Of a stretch of 64,000 nt of DNA, positions 34,903 to 45,153 are shown one piece after another. The stretch comes from Marinobacter confluentis (GTDB lineage: Bacteria > Pseudomonadota > Gammaproteobacteria > Pseudomonadales > Oleiphilaceae). Positions within the stretch are counted from its first letter, which is position 1. Every line of letters begins with the position of its first letter. Location: NCBI RefSeq assembly GCF_004785685.1, contig NZ_SRPF01000003.1, forward strand, positions 248,001 to 312,000, read 5' to 3'. Position numbers and translations under genes: made by a program. Below the pieces are notes generated by a model. It was not told the DNA's origin. It did no database searches and saw nothing but the letters and a program-made list of their open reading frames with translations.

Positions 34903-36471
34903 ATGGCAAACGCACTAAAAAGTATTTCAGTTGGCAAAAAACTCGCGGCGGCTTTCGCTTTCGTGGTGATTCTGGCCTCAGTCATTGCTGCAGTGGGAAT
35001 AAGCACCCTGAGCCTTTACCACGAGCGATCCGTGATTGTTGCCGCGACGAGTAGCGCAGAAACCAATCTCCTCAGCGCCCGTATCGAAGAGATCGCGTTT
35101 CTGTTAAGAAAAGACCCGAAAAGTATTGAGCAGGCCAAACTCCTGGCCGACAAAGCCGCCGCAACTGTGCTGCCCCTGAAAGATATTCTGGTTGTACCGG
35201 CTGACGATCAACGGGTCGATACCATCATCTCGGGCATCGGCGAGTTCAAAACGCTCCTTGACAAGCTTGAGGCAGGCATTGACGGAGACCCGAAAGTGCT
35301 TGACCGAATAGAGAGCGACGTCAAGGCAGTGGCGGTCGAGATCGGCTCGGTTGCGAGCGAGTTGCGCCGAATCCAGGTTGAACGGATGGAGCAGCAATAC
35401 GGCAATGCGATCACAACCCTGTTGGCGATTACTGCCGTTGCGATTCTGCTTGCAATCGCCATTGCCTGGCTGTTGACCCGGAGCATCACCGGCCCGGTCA
35501 ACGAAACCGTGGAAATCGCCAATAAAGTGGCTTCCGGCGACCTGACGGTGCGAGTGAAAACGGACCGGGGTGATGAGTTTGGCCAGTTGCAGTCAGCTTT
35601 TGCCACCATGGTCACCAACCTCGGAGAGCTGGTTCGCGAGATCAATACCGGCGCTTCCAGCATCGCCTCATCTTCGGAAGAATTGTCCACAGTGACCAAC
35701 CAGACCAGCCAGGGCGTGGCCGAGCAGCAGTCCCAGACTGATCAGGTGGCCACTGCCATGAACGAGATGGTGGCCACGGTCAACGATGTCGCCAAGAGTG
35801 CCGAAGCCGCATTCCAGGCCGCCAACCACGCCAGCGAGAAATCCGGCCATGGCGAAAAGGCAGTGAAGGAAACCCTCACCTTCGTGGCAGACCTGAACAA
35901 GCAGAACGCCAATGTGACCAAACAACTCAATGGCCTGCAGGCAGAAACCAATAACATCGGCACGGTTCTGGACGTCATCAAATCCGTTGCCGAGCAAACC
36001 AACCTGCTGGCGCTGAATGCTGCTATTGAGGCGGCCCGGGCCGGTGAACAGGGTCGTGGCTTCGCCGTGGTCGCTGATGAAGTTCGATCACTGGCTCAAC
36101 GGACTCAGAGTTCTGCCACTGAGATTGAAACCCTGATCAGTAACCTGGTGTCCAGCGCTGAATCTTCGGTAGCCAGCATGGAAACCGGCAACAAGCTGGC
36201 GGCACAGACACTGGAGCGCGCGGAAACCGCAGGCACCGCCATTCAGGAAATGGCCGAAGCCGTGGAAGAAATCCGCCAGTACAACAGCCAGATCGCCACC
36301 GCAGCGGAACAGCAGACGTCAGTGGCGGAAGACATCAACCAGAACATTACCCAGATCCGCGACGTGGGCGACCAGTCAGCGGCCTCGGCTGAACAGGTTT
36401 CTTCAGCCAGCGAAGAACTGGCCAGGCTTGCCGAGGGACTCAGTAACCAGATCGCGCGTTTCCGGATCTGA
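34903..36471 (+). CDS. Methyl-accepting chemotaxis protein
   Basis: 522 residues. The first membrane helix (about 10-35) and second (about 170-193) enclose a helical periplasmic sensor of about 135 residues. HAMP follows ([20 protein letters not shown]), then the long coiled-coil signalling domain with the conserved tip [20 protein letters not shown] and [18 protein letters not shown]. It passes an unknown stimulus to CheA/CheW. No C-terminal CheR-tether pentapeptide is seen. Confidence 0.96.
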   Translation: MANALKSISVGKKLAAAFAFVVILASVIAAVGISTLSLYHERSVIVAATSSAETNLLSARIEEIAFLLRKDPKSIEQAKLLADKAAATVLPLKDILVVPADDQRVDTIISGIGEFKTLLDKLEAGIDGDPKVLDRIESDVKAVAVEIGSVASELRRIQVERMEQQYGNAITTLLAITAVAILLAIAIAWLLTRSITGPVNETVEIANKVASGDLTVRVKTDRGDEFGQLQSAFATMVTNLGELVREINTGASSIASSSEELSTVTNQTSQGVAEQQSQTDQVATAMNEMVATVNDVAKSAEAAFQAANHASEKSGHGEKAVKETLTFVADLNKQNANVTKQLNGLQAETNNIGTVLDVIKSVAEQTNLLALNAAIEAARAGEQGRGFAVVADEVRSLAQRTQSSATEIETLISNLVSSAESSVASMETGNKLAAQTLERAETAGTAIQEMAEAVEEIRQYNSQIATAAEQQTSVAEDINQNITQIRDVGDQSAASAEQVSSASEELARLAEGLSNQIARFRI

Positions 36472-36475
36472 CCCC

Positions 36476-36504
36476 GAAAAAGGCCGGGACCAGTTCCCGG
36501 CCTT
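36476..36504 (-). terminator. Intrinsic terminator of the NSS transporter gene
   Basis: The stem AAGGCCGGGA/TCCCGGCCTT (36480-36489 with 36495-36504) is followed on the minus strand by a T-run (CTTTTTC). It lies between the convergent chemoreceptor and transporter genes, three bases past the transporter stop, and may work weakly in the other direction. Confidence 0.8.
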
Positions 36505-36506
36505 CG

Positions 36507-37889
36507 TCACGCCGCCAGGTTGTAGATGAAAACAACCGCCACGGCCACCGGTGTCACATAGCGAATCAGTGTGTACCAGAGGGCAAAACTCCCACCCTGA
36601 AGGGCAAGCTCGTTCTGCAGGGATTTTTTCGCCACACACCAGCCCACAAACACGGCCGTCAGCAGGCCGGAAAGAGGCAGCATCACGTTTGCGGTGAAGA
36701 AATCGAGCAGATCGAAAATGGTTTGGCCTTCAAACCGCTCGAACATGCCCAGGGGCGCGTAACCCGACCACTCGTTGAACGACAGAATCGACGCAATGCC
36801 CAGCAACCAGCAGGCACTGCCCACCGCGAGGGTGCTTCCCATTCGGCCAATGAAGAGCTTGTCTTCCAGCCATTCCACCACCGGTTCCAGCACCGAAATA
36901 GCCGATGTCCAGGCGGCAAACAGCAACAGCAGGAAGAACAGGGTACTGAACAGACCGCCCATCGGTAGCTGACCAAAGGCCAGGGGCAGGGTCTGAAAAA
37001 TCAGCCCGGGGCCCGCGCTGGCTTCCAGCCCGTTGGCAAACACCAGCGGGAAAATCGCCAGGCCGGCCATCAATGCGACAACCGTATCCATAATGGACAC
37101 CGTCACGGCCGTGCGGCCAATGGAGATGTTATCCCCCAGATAAGAGCCATAGGCCATCATGACCGCCATACCCAGGCTTAGGGTAAAGAAGGCGTGGCCC
37201 AGCGCAATCAGAACACCGTCTACCGTCAGGGCGCTGAAATCCGGAGTAAACAGGAAAGCGACCGCATCACCGAAATACCCTGTGGTCGTGCCATAACCAA
37301 CCGCCACCAGTAACAGCACCAGCAGCGTCGGCATCAGGATCGTGACCGCCCGCTCCAGGCCTGATTTCAGGCCCCGGGCCACCACGAAAATGACCAGCGC
37401 CATGAACACCGTATGCCAGAACAGCAGGGTCAGCGGGCTGGCCAGCAGGCCACTGAACAGCTCGTTGATCGCCCCGGCGCTCTGGCCGGTAAAGTCGCCG
37501 GCCGCAGCATGGCCAACGTAAGACGCGGCCCAGCCACCGATCACCGAATAAAAAGAAAGGATAATAAACGCAGCCAACACGCCCACAGACGCGGCAATCC
37601 GCCAAAGCGGTGAGGCAAGGTTACGCTCGGCCACTACCCGCAGGCTGGTAATGGGGTTGTGGCGGCCATTCCGGCCTATGAACACCTCGGCCATCATGAT
37701 CGGAATGCCCACGATGGCAATGCACAACAGATACACCAGCACGAAAGCGCCGCCGCCATTCTCGCCGGTGACATAGGGAAACTTCCAGATATTACCCAGG
37801 CCCACCGCAGAGCCGGTTGCCGCGAGGATAAAAGCCATACGGGAAGACCATAGGCCACGACGAATCGGTGTCGATTTTGCGTTGGTCAT
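36507..37889 (-). CDS. Sodium-dependent transporter, NSS/SNF family
   Basis: 460 residues from the ATG at 37889, giving MTNAKSTPIRRGLWSSRMAF; the much longer upstream frame is not family-like. The first helix carries LAATGSAVGLGNIWKFPYVT and GENGGGAFVLVYLL, the substrate and sodium-binding signature of LeuT-type carriers. About eleven to twelve helices follow. Probably a sodium-coupled importer of an amino acid or related amine; the substrate cannot be read from the sequence. Confidence 0.94.
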   Translation of the reverse strand: MTNAKSTPIRRGLWSSRMAFILAATGSAVGLGNIWKFPYVTGENGGGAFVLVYLLCIAIVGIPIMMAEVFIGRNGRHNPITSLRVVAERNLASPLWRIAASVGVLAAFIILSFYSVIGGWAASYVGHAAAGDFTGQSAGAINELFSGLLASPLTLLFWHTVFMALVIFVVARGLKSGLERAVTILMPTLLVLLLVAVGYGTTTGYFGDAVAFLFTPDFSALTVDGVLIALGHAFFTLSLGMAVMMAYGSYLGDNISIGRTAVTVSIMDTVVALMAGLAIFPLVFANGLEASAGPGLIFQTLPLAFGQLPMGGLFSTLFFLLLLFAAWTSAISVLEPVVEWLEDKLFIGRMGSTLAVGSACWLLGIASILSFNEWSGYAPLGMFERFEGQTIFDLLDFFTANVMLPLSGLLTAVFVGWCVAKKSLQNELALQGGSFALWYTLIRYVTPVAVAVVFIYNLAA

Positions 37890-38064
37890 TGTCTGATCCT
37901 GCTTCCGAAAATAATGGGGCGCGATTCTGCCAGCAGTGAAAGCCATATGCCAGCCAACAGGCCGGTAAACCCTTAGGCCAATTGCCACGTCAGGGCGGTA
38001 ATAGGGTAACATCCGCGTCCCTGATCCGTTTTCCGTTTCAATTTTTGGCCCGGCCAGCAGCACT

Positions 38065-39456
38065 ATGGATGAAACCCACCAGCCGTTACCCGAAGTCCGC
38101 GCACCGCTGATTCAGCGTACGCTGACCGAATGGCGAACCCTGGCCATTCTGGGTGGCCCGATCCTGATTGCCCAGGTGGCCCAGATGGCCAACGGCGTCA
38201 TCGATACGGTGATGGCGGGCCATGCCAGCGCCGAGGACCTGGCGGCGGTCGGTATCGGCAGCAGCCTGTGGATGCCGGTTTTCCTGTTTTTCATGGGCCT
38301 GCTGGGTGCCCTGCAGCCCATTATTTCCGGCTACAACGGTGCCCGCACCTTCGAAAAAATCATGCCTGCGACCTGGCAGGGGCTGTACATTGCCGCCGGC
38401 GGATCAGTGATCATGATTCTGCTGCTGACCAACGTCTATCCGGTGCTTAACCTGCTGCGCCTGGAGACCACCACGGCCAACATCGCCCAGGGCTACCTGG
38501 ACGCCTTCGCCTGGGGCATCCCGTTCATGCTGGTCATGATGTCCCTGCGGGGCCTGACTGACGGCCTGGGCCACACCCGGGTGATCATGGCGTTTTCGGT
38601 GCTGGGTACGCTGATCAACCTGCCGCTGAACTATATCTTCATCTACGGCAAGTTCGGCATGCCGGCGATGGGGGGCGTTGGCTGCGGCTGGGCCACCTCG
38701 ATATCGAACATGGTGGCGGTCACTGCGCTGGTTCTCTATCTCAATCGCAGCGAAGCCTATCGCCGCTTCCATTTGCTGGCAGACTGGGTCAAGCCCGATC
38801 TTGACGGCATCCGGGACGTGCTCCGGCTGGGCATTCCCATCGGCTTCACCATCTTCGTGGAGGCCAGCCTGTTCTCGGTGATTGCCCTGTTTCTGGCACC
38901 CCTCGGCCCGGTGATTGTGGCCGGCCACCAGATTGCGCTGAACGTGGTTTCACTGCTGTTCATGCTGCCATTGAGTATCGGTATGGCGCTGACTCTGCGG
39001 GTGAGTTTCCTGCTGGGCGCCCGGACGCCGGAGACCGCCCGGCTCATTGCGCTCAGCTCGCTGATTCTCGCCGTGGCCGTTGCCTTTGTTTTCGCGGTGG
39101 CGCTCTATGTCTTTTCAGAGCAGATTGCGGCGCTATATACCAGTGACCCGGCGGTTCGGGAAGTGACCGTCCGGCTGCTGCTGTTTGCCGCCATTTTCCA
39201 GATTGCTGATGTGATACAGGTAACCTGTATCAGCGCCTTGCGCGGCTACAAGGACACCCGCATTCCGATGTTTATCATGCTGTTTTCATTCTGGGGTGTG
39301 GGGTTAACGCTAGGCTGGGTACTGACGTTCAGAGACTGGCTGCTGCCTGCCATGGGCGCACCGGGCTTCTGGGTGGGCCTGACCTGCGGACTGGCAACCG
39401 CCAGCATACTTCTGGGTACGCGGCTGTTCCTGTTCAGGCCGGGGCGCCAGACGTAG
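38065..39456 (+). CDS. MATE-family multidrug efflux transporter (NorM-like)
   Basis: 463 residues with twelve hydrophobic segments. Motifs: LGGPILIAQVAQMANGVIDT, MAGHASAEDLAAVGIGSSLW, PIISGYNGA, NYIFIYGKFGMPAMGGVGCG and ALRGYKDTRIPMFIML. It exports cationic drugs or metabolites in exchange for sodium or protons. Its 3' end overlaps the convergent GGDEF gene by 23 bp. Confidence 0.94.
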   Translation: MDETHQPLPEVRAPLIQRTLTEWRTLAILGGPILIAQVAQMANGVIDTVMAGHASAEDLAAVGIGSSLWMPVFLFFMGLLGALQPIISGYNGARTFEKIMPATWQGLYIAAGGSVIMILLLTNVYPVLNLLRLETTTANIAQGYLDAFAWGIPFMLVMMSLRGLTDGLGHTRVIMAFSVLGTLINLPLNYIFIYGKFGMPAMGGVGCGWATSISNMVAVTALVLYLNRSEAYRRFHLLADWVKPDLDGIRDVLRLGIPIGFTIFVEASLFSVIALFLAPLGPVIVAGHQIALNVVSLLFMLPLSIGMALTLRVSFLLGARTPETARLIALSSLILAVAVAFVFAVALYVFSEQIAALYTSDPAVREVTVRLLLFAAIFQIADVIQVTCISALRGYKDTRIPMFIMLFSFWGVGLTLGWVLTFRDWLLPAMGAPGFWVGLTCGLATASILLGTRLFLFRPGRQT

Positions 39457-40444
39457 CGGGGGCATCGATATCATCGGCATAGACCACGCGGTCCCGGCCA
39501 GTTTCCTTAGCCCGGTACAGGGCCACGTCAGCCCGGCCGAACCAGTCTTCCGGAGTCTCACCGGCTTTAAGCACGGCAACACCAAAAGACGCGGTTACTG
39601 AACCGCCCGGGTGTTTCAGAAAGCGGCGAATGATCTGTTGCAGGTTATGCATTACCGCGCGCAGGCCCACCTCATCCACCCCGGACATCAACAGCACGAA
39701 CTCCTCGCCGCCGAAACGGAACATCTGGTCTGACCGGCGGATATTCTGCTGCACCAGAGCCACCAGTTCTTTCAGGACTTCATCGCCCACGCTGTGGCCG
39801 TAGTCATCGTTCACTTTTTTGAAGTGGTCGATATCCAGCAATACCAGCCCCTGGGAAATGCCATTGCGTGCGGACACAGACGTGGCCACTGTGAGCTCTT
39901 CGTCCATGGAGCGGCGGTTCTTGACGCCCGTCAGCGGGTCCACGGTTGCCAGATGTTCCAGCCGTTCACGCTGATTTTCATTACGGTGGGCAAACGCATA
40001 AGCGCAGCAGCTGACCACCACCGCCGTGGTGGCGAATGACCACATCTGAACCGATGAACTGAATGCAACACCGTGCACAATCAGCGCAACCACCGCTGCA
40101 ACATTGATGAAGATGGCGTATCGGGCTTCCGTGAGGAAGAAGCTGGTCACCAGCACCGGGTATAGCCAGAAGAGCCCGGGCTCACCAACAACCGCGCCCA
40201 CTGCCACTGCCCCGCTGGCCGACACCACCGCCATGAAAAACCCGCTACGGGCCGTATCGCCAGTGACCCAGGCGTAAACCATGCCGGAAAATATCGACAG
40301 CATGATGGCCAGATCAACCACCCCGGCCAGCATGTTGCCCTGCAGGAAGCGCATGACGGCGAAGGGAGTAATGCCCACCAGACCACTGACACCCAATAGC
40401 GTGATGATGGATAACCTGAGATCGGTCTTGAGGCGATAGAACAT
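39434..40444 (-). CDS. Membrane diguanylate cyclase (GGDEF)
   Basis: 336 residues. The N-terminal half holds about six hydrophobic segments. The C-terminal GGDEF domain begins DPLTGVKNRRSMDEEL and contains LLDIDHFKKVNDDYGHSVGD and the active-site FRFGGEEFVLLM. It makes c-di-GMP from GTP. No RxxD inhibitory site is obvious directly before the GGEEF. Confidence 0.94.
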   Translation of the reverse strand: MFYRLKTDLRLSIITLLGVSGLVGITPFAVMRFLQGNMLAGVVDLAIMLSIFSGMVYAWVTGDTARSGFFMAVVSASGAVAVGAVVGEPGLFWLYPVLVTSFFLTEARYAIFINVAAVVALIVHGVAFSSSVQMWSFATTAVVVSCCAYAFAHRNENQRERLEHLATVDPLTGVKNRRSMDEELTVATSVSARNGISQGLVLLDIDHFKKVNDDYGHSVGDEVLKELVALVQQNIRRSDQMFRFGGEEFVLLMSGVDEVGLRAVMHNLQQIIRRFLKHPGGSVTASFGVAVLKAGETPEDWFGRADVALYRAKETGRDRVVYADDIDAPATSGAPA

Positions 40445-40784
40445 AGCATTTACCGGTTCCGGGAGCGGCTAAACCGGGTCCTTCAGCACCGTTGCTGAAA
40501 AACACGCTCCGACAAAAGTCTTATTGTTACGCATCATACCGCAAGTGCGAAAGCTTGCAGGAGATAGCAACGAAATTTAACAAACACTGCGCCATCCGTA
40601 AGTTCCTGACCAAACTCTGCGACAACCAGCAGATCCGGGAACAGATACAGCAGGCATTTCTCTACCACTCGGCGATGGTCAAATAGCGTTATTTAACAGT
40701 GGTTGACCGGGGTTTTGTGGAGTTAATAACCGCTAAACGGTTAGACTTGGCTATTATTAAAAGAAACTGCAGGAAGCTTTTCTG
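40445..40784. other. 340-bp intergenic region without a firm gene
   Basis: It lies between the divergently transcribed GGDEF and degenerate HD-GYP genes. A 64-codon open frame (40492-40686, plus) has a plausible-looking second half (RKFLTKLCDNQQIREQIQQA) but only a TTG start and no ribosome site, so it is not called. The last 100 bases are AT-rich and include TTGACC near 40702 and TATTAT near 40752, possible promoter parts for the downstream gene. Confidence 0.3.
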
Positions 40785-41909
40785 GTGGAAAACCTCGTTC
40801 GCATCGCGCCTGGCGCACTCACCATCGGCCGCCCCCTTCCCTGGACCGTTTATGATGCCGACGGCAACGTTCTGTTATGCCAGGGCTATGTGATACAGAA
40901 CGATGCCCAGCTTGAGCAGCTGTTCGAGCGGGGGCGTTTCCAACCCCGCAAAATCGAGCGCCCGCCTGAGGAAGAACCCGAAGATATCCGGGTTCGTAAT
41001 CCCTTTGCTGACTATCCAGTACTTCTTCAGACTCTGGAATCAGCGCTGAAAGCGGTGACCGATCAGGACCCGAATGCCCAGAAGCGCCTGCTTGGCCTGG
41101 GCCGAATGATTGACCAGATGTGCGAGGCATCACCGGAAGCCAGTATTGCGCTGATTCACCTGTACTCCATTGAACCCACAATCCACGAACAGATCCTGTT
41201 CTACGCCATCCTGTGCCAGTTCACCGCCCGGCAGTTTGGCCTGGACAACAAGCGCACCGCCGTTCTGGTGGGTGCCGCACTGACCGCAAACCTGGCCCTG
41301 GTGCCGGTGGCCGACAAACTGAACGCCTCCAACAAGGTGCTGACCGACGATCAGCGGGCCGTGATCCGCAAACATCCGATGCGCAGCATCCAGGCATTGC
41401 AGGAAGCCGGCATTACCAACCCGCTGCTGATGAAAATCATCGAACAGCACCACGAGCAGGCCAATGGCAACGGGTACCCCCACGGCCTCAGCGGCACCGA
41501 AATCCGGGGCGAGGCTGAAATTCTGGCTCTGGCTGAACGATACGTCGCCAGCATTACCCGCCGCGCCTACCGGCAACGCATGAAAGTGACCGAAGCCCGC
41601 AAGCTGATCACCAGCCTGGCAGACAGCGGCGTGTTCCGGCCGGCCATCCCCAAAGCCCTGCTGAAAGTGCTGACCGAATACCCGCCGGGCACGCTCGTAA
41701 GGCTTCAGAACGAAGAAATTGCAGTGATCGTGGCCAGGCCCAAACGCGCCCGGGGCCCTTTCGCGAAAGCCATCATCGGCCCCAGGGGTAACCGTTACAA
41801 CGGCACCTTCGAGCGGGACTGCAGCCGGGAAGAATTCAGTATTGTTGACGTGGAAATGCCCGAAATCATGCCTTCCATGGATTTCGGGCAGATCTGGGGC
41901 TTCCGCTAG
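40785..41909 (+). CDS. HD-GYP-like protein with degenerate catalytic site
   Basis: 374 residues from a GTG at 40785 (AGGAAG upstream). The N-terminal part resembles the DUF3391-like region that precedes HD-GYP domains. The HD-GYP half keeps IIEQHHEQANGNGYPHGLSG and ALAERYVASITR. Where active enzymes have HDIGK, this one reads AALTANLALVP, so the metal-binding His-Asp pair is lost. It is therefore probably not a c-di-GMP phosphodiesterase but a receptor or scaffold. The C-terminal tail is RGPFAKAIIG, then EFSIVDVEMPE. Confidence 0.82.
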   Translation: MENLVRIAPGALTIGRPLPWTVYDADGNVLLCQGYVIQNDAQLEQLFERGRFQPRKIERPPEEEPEDIRVRNPFADYPVLLQTLESALKAVTDQDPNAQKRLLGLGRMIDQMCEASPEASIALIHLYSIEPTIHEQILFYAILCQFTARQFGLDNKRTAVLVGAALTANLALVPVADKLNASNKVLTDDQRAVIRKHPMRSIQALQEAGITNPLLMKIIEQHHEQANGNGYPHGLSGTEIRGEAEILALAERYVASITRRAYRQRMKVTEARKLITSLADSGVFRPAIPKALLKVLTEYPPGTLVRLQNEEIAVIVARPKRARGPFAKAIIGPRGNRYNGTFERDCSREEFSIVDVEMPEIMPSMDFGQIWGFR

Positions 41910-42754
41910 CGCAGCAGGCCAAGGGCCCTGGCGTGGTGGTCCAGGTGTTCGTCAATAAACGAGGCAATGAAGAAATAGCTGTGATCGTAGCCCCGGCGCA
42001 TGTGCAGATGAATCGGGTGATGCACCTTTTCACAGGCGTCGGCCAGCGCTTCAGGATACAGCTGTTCCTCCAGGAAATTATCCGCCGTTCCCTGATCAAT
42101 CAGCAGCGGCAGACGCTCTTTCGCCCCCGGAATCAGCAGTGTTGTATCCCACTCTTCCCAGGCCGCGGTGTCGCTGCCCAGATAGCCTTCAAACGCTTTC
42201 TTGCCCCAGGGGCAGGCGGAAGGGTGGGCAATGGGCGCGAACGCTGATACTGACTGGTAATGCCCAGGATTTTTCAGGGCCGCGATCAGCGCGCCGTGGC
42301 CACCCATGGAATGACCGCTAATCGAGCGCTCTTCGGTGACCGGCAGGTTGGATTCCACCAACTGCGGGATTTCCTTCACCACATAATCGTACATCCGGTA
42401 ATGAGGCGCCCAGGGTTGGCGGGTGGCATTGATGTAAAAGCCGGCACCGCTGCCGAAATCATAACTGTCGTCTTCGCCGGGCAGACCCAGGCCCCGGGGG
42501 CTGGTGTCCGGGCAGACAATGGCCAGGCCCAGTTCCGCCGCTCGCTTCAGAGCGCCAGCTTTCTGCATGAAGTTCTGATCGGTGCAGGTCAGGCCAGACA
42601 GCCAGTAAAGCACCGGTACAGTGCGGGATTCACTGCCAATGGCGGCAGGTGGAAGAAACACGGCAAATTCCATTTCACAGTCCAGCGCTGCGGAATGGTG
42701 CCGGTACCGCCGATGCTCGCCGTTGAAACAGACATTTGTCGAAAGCAGTTCCAT
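41906..42754 (-). CDS. fghA: S-formylglutathione hydrolase
   Basis: 282 residues from the ATG at 42754 (GAGG upstream). Esterase D features: LYWLSGLTCTDQNFMQKAGA, CPDTSPRGLGLPGEDDSYDF, the nucleophile elbow ISGHSMGGHGALIAAL, LIDQGTADNFLEEQL and the catalytic His in RRGYDHSYFFI. It releases formate from S-formylglutathione in formaldehyde detoxification. The usual partner, glutathione-dependent formaldehyde dehydrogenase, is not adjacent. It overlaps the convergent HD-GYP-like gene by 4 bp. Confidence 0.95.
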   Translation of the reverse strand: MELLSTNVCFNGEHRRYRHHSAALDCEMEFAVFLPPAAIGSESRTVPVLYWLSGLTCTDQNFMQKAGALKRAAELGLAIVCPDTSPRGLGLPGEDDSYDFGSGAGFYINATRQPWAPHYRMYDYVVKEIPQLVESNLPVTEERSISGHSMGGHGALIAALKNPGHYQSVSAFAPIAHPSACPWGKKAFEGYLGSDTAAWEEWDTTLLIPGAKERLPLLIDQGTADNFLEEQLYPEALADACEKVHHPIHLHMRRGYDHSYFFIASFIDEHLDHHARALGLLR

Positions 42755-42802
42755 GAGAACCTCATGTGTTTGGCATGTATTGGGATCGTGCCGGGAAAGC
42801 AA

Positions 42803-43222
42803 TCAGGCCGTTTTGGACACTTCAAGGCCGAATCCGACTTTCGCCAGCTCTGCAAGAATAGCAGTACGGGTAACAATGCCAATCAGCTTGCCGTGGTCAG
42901 TGACCGGATAAACCTTGGGTTTGCCAGCGCCGAGGTTCTGGGCCAGGTCTACCACGGACATCTCAGCGGAAATGGTCACCGGATTACGGAACATTACATC
43001 GTCTACCTTGGGGTCGCCCTCGCCGTGGTAATTGCTCACCAGCAGGGCGTGAATGCAGTCCTGCTCGGAGATAAAACCGATCACTTTACGATGTTCGTCC
43101 ACGACCGGCAGGCCGGTGATGTGGTTGTGAAGCAACGTTTTGACCACTTTGGTCAGCGGTGTTCCACAACGGACTGGTTCAATGTGGTTCGACATCACAT
43201 CAGACGCTTTCAATGATTCCAT
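42803..43222 (-). CDS. CBS-domain pair protein
   Basis: 139 residues from the ATG at 43222 (GGAGGGAG upstream; the longer frame to 43264 lacks support). Two CBS domains: HNHITGLPVVDEHRKVIGFI with SEQDCIHALL, and GKPKVYPVTDHGKLIGIVTR. Such stand-alone pairs bind adenine nucleotides and act as sensors or regulators. It is 48 bp upstream of fghA on the same strand, so may be co-transcribed with it. Confidence 0.9.
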   Translation of the reverse strand: MESLKASDVMSNHIEPVRCGTPLTKVVKTLLHNHITGLPVVDEHRKVIGFISEQDCIHALLVSNYHGEGDPKVDDVMFRNPVTISAEMSVVDLAQNLGAGKPKVYPVTDHGKLIGIVTRTAILAELAKVGFGLEVSKTA

Positions 43223-43306
43223 GGGCAGACTCCCTCCACTAACAATGACATTCTGTGACTGCACACCCTAACCATAGGCAATAGGGCTGGAAACTGGAAA
43301 TACAAC

Positions 43307-44269
43307 TCAGTTTGCGCGCTGGATTGTCTCGAAACTGATTTCGGCAAAACGCGCCAGCAGCGGCTCTGGCAGGTCGTGGCCCATGCCATCCATCAGCTCG
43401 ACCCGGGCATGGGGCAGAAGATAACCAAGCTGTTTTGCCGCGGCCGGGCGCACCAGTGGGTCGGCCTTGCCGTGGATCACGGCCACCGGCTGGCGAATAA
43501 GACGGGTGGTGGAAGACAGGCTGCCGGTAGCCAGAATCGCCCGGGTCTGGCGCAGAATCCCCGCCGGGTGATAGCTACGGCGGTAATTGAAGGTAATGCG
43601 TTCGCGCAGCTCCTCTTCACGGGACGGAAACCCCGGGCTCTGGATCAGTTTCCAGAACTCCATGGACCGTTCAACCACCGTTTCCTCGTCACTGCCCTTC
43701 TTGCCGATGCCCGCGAGCCGCACCACCAGCGACGGTTTCGGCATCGGCAGGCGCGGGCTGTTGGTGGAGGTCATGATCAGCGTTGCCGAACGCACCCGCT
43801 CCGGCCAGGTGGCCGCCACCAGCTGGGTGATCATGCCGCCCATGGAAACACCCACCAGGTGAGCGCTGGCCAACCCCAGGGCATCCATCACGCCACAGAC
43901 ATCGCCCGCCATGTCGCGAAGGGTGTAGGGCGCCGCTATGTTCATACCCATACGGGACTTGGCCATCACCGCCACCGGGTGACCCTGCAATCGGTCTTTC
44001 AGGTGGGAGGACAGGCCAATGTCGCGATTATCAAAGCGGATGACCCGGAAGCCCTCCTGCACATACTGCTCCAGCAGCGCCTCTGGCCACAGGGTCATCT
44101 GCGCACCGAGGCCCATGATGAACACAACCGGCTGACCCGCCGGATCGCCTCGGGTTTCCACGCAGAACCGCAGATCGCCAACGTTCACGTAGAACGTCTG
44201 CGGCTCGGCCGAAGCGGCCTGGGAAGCTGAGGGTCCGGGTTCTAATGGCCTGACCATGGTTTCGCTCAT
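43307..44269 (-). CDS. Alpha/beta hydrolase
   Basis: 320 residues from the ATG at 44269 (AAGGAG upstream; a TTG directly before is less likely). The fold is shown by VVFIMGLGAQMTLWPEALLE, the nucleophile elbow LVGVSMGGMITQLVA, VIHGKADPLVRPAAA (acid) and DGMGHDLPEP (His). A lipase or esterase role is likely; the substrate is unknown. Confidence 0.88.
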   Translation of the reverse strand: MSETMVRPLEPGPSASQAASAEPQTFYVNVGDLRFCVETRGDPAGQPVVFIMGLGAQMTLWPEALLEQYVQEGFRVIRFDNRDIGLSSHLKDRLQGHPVAVMAKSRMGMNIAAPYTLRDMAGDVCGVMDALGLASAHLVGVSMGGMITQLVAATWPERVRSATLIMTSTNSPRLPMPKPSLVVRLAGIGKKGSDEETVVERSMEFWKLIQSPGFPSREEELRERITFNYRRSYHPAGILRQTRAILATGSLSSTTRLIRQPVAVIHGKADPLVRPAAAKQLGYLLPHARVELMDGMGHDLPEPLLARFAEISFETIQRAN

Positions 44270-44479
44270 CAACGGTATCTCCTTGAAACTCTGGAAACAG
44301 GTTAACCCACCTCTGGAGCTTTTACATCAGACGCACTGACCTGCCTTCAGAACAGACCCCTTGGTTTTCATGCATCCGGCACCATGAATAGTCGTATAGA
44401 ATAAACTTGCCGGCCATCGGATGTGATCAGCCGGTATTTCTGCCATCCAGGCTTGGTTCAAGCAAAAGGAGGAAACATC

Positions 44480-45133
44480 ATGGGTTTACATCTTGGAGAC
44501 ACCGCACCGGATTTCGAGCAGGCGTCCAGCGAGGGCACCATCAAATTCCACGAATGGCTGGGCGATAGCTGGGGCATTCTGTTCTCTCACCCGGCGGATT
44601 TCACCCCAGTGTGCACCACTGAGTTGGGCCTGACCGCCAAGCTCAAAGACGAGTTTGCGAAAAGAAACGTCAAAGCCATCGCTTTGAGCGTTGATAAGGT
44701 TGAATCCCATAAACAGTGGATCAACGACATCAACGAAACCCAGGGCTGCAGCGTTAATTTCCCGATCATCGCCGACGAAGACCGTTCTGTGTCTGAGCTT
44801 TACGATATGATCCCGCCCAGTGCAGAAAACAGCCTGACGGTGCGGTCACTGTTTGTGATCGACCCGAACAAGAAGATTCGCCTGATGATCACCTATCCCG
44901 CAAGCACCGGCCGTAACTTCAACGAGGTGCTGCGCGTTGTCGACTCGCTACAGATGACCGACGACCACAAAGTCGCCACCCCGGGCAACTGGGAGAAGGG
45001 CCAGGATGTTGTCATCGTGCCCTCACTGCAGGATGAGGACGAGATCAAGAAGCGCTTCCCACGGGGCTACAACGCCGTTCGCCCCTACCTGCGGATGACA
45101 CCCGACCCGTCCACGAATTGGGGCGGTGAATAA
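44480..45133 (+). CDS. 1-Cys peroxiredoxin (Prx6 type)
   Basis: 217 residues from the ATG at 44480, which follows a strong AAGGAGG; the frame is open further upstream but that part is unlike the family. The peroxidatic Cys is C45 in SHPADFTPVCTTELG. Other marks are ALSVDKVESHKQWINDI, RSLFVIDPNKKIRLMITYPA and the extended C-terminal dimer arm with FPRGYNAVRPYLRMTP. It removes peroxides in the cytoplasm. A strong terminator follows. Confidence 0.95.
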   Translation: MGLHLGDTAPDFEQASSEGTIKFHEWLGDSWGILFSHPADFTPVCTTELGLTAKLKDEFAKRNVKAIALSVDKVESHKQWINDINETQGCSVNFPIIADEDRSVSELYDMIPPSAENSLTVRSLFVIDPNKKIRLMITYPASTGRNFNEVLRVVDSLQMTDDHKVATPGNWEKGQDVVIVPSLQDEDEIKKRFPRGYNAVRPYLRMTPDPSTNWGGE

Positions 45134-45153
45134 TCGGGATAGCCGAAAACAGG

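Noticed and set aside
40492..40686. Possible 64-residue small protein on the plus strand
   Set aside because: TTG start, no ribosome site, no recognised family; the second half looks coding-like, so it is mentioned only in the intergenic entry.
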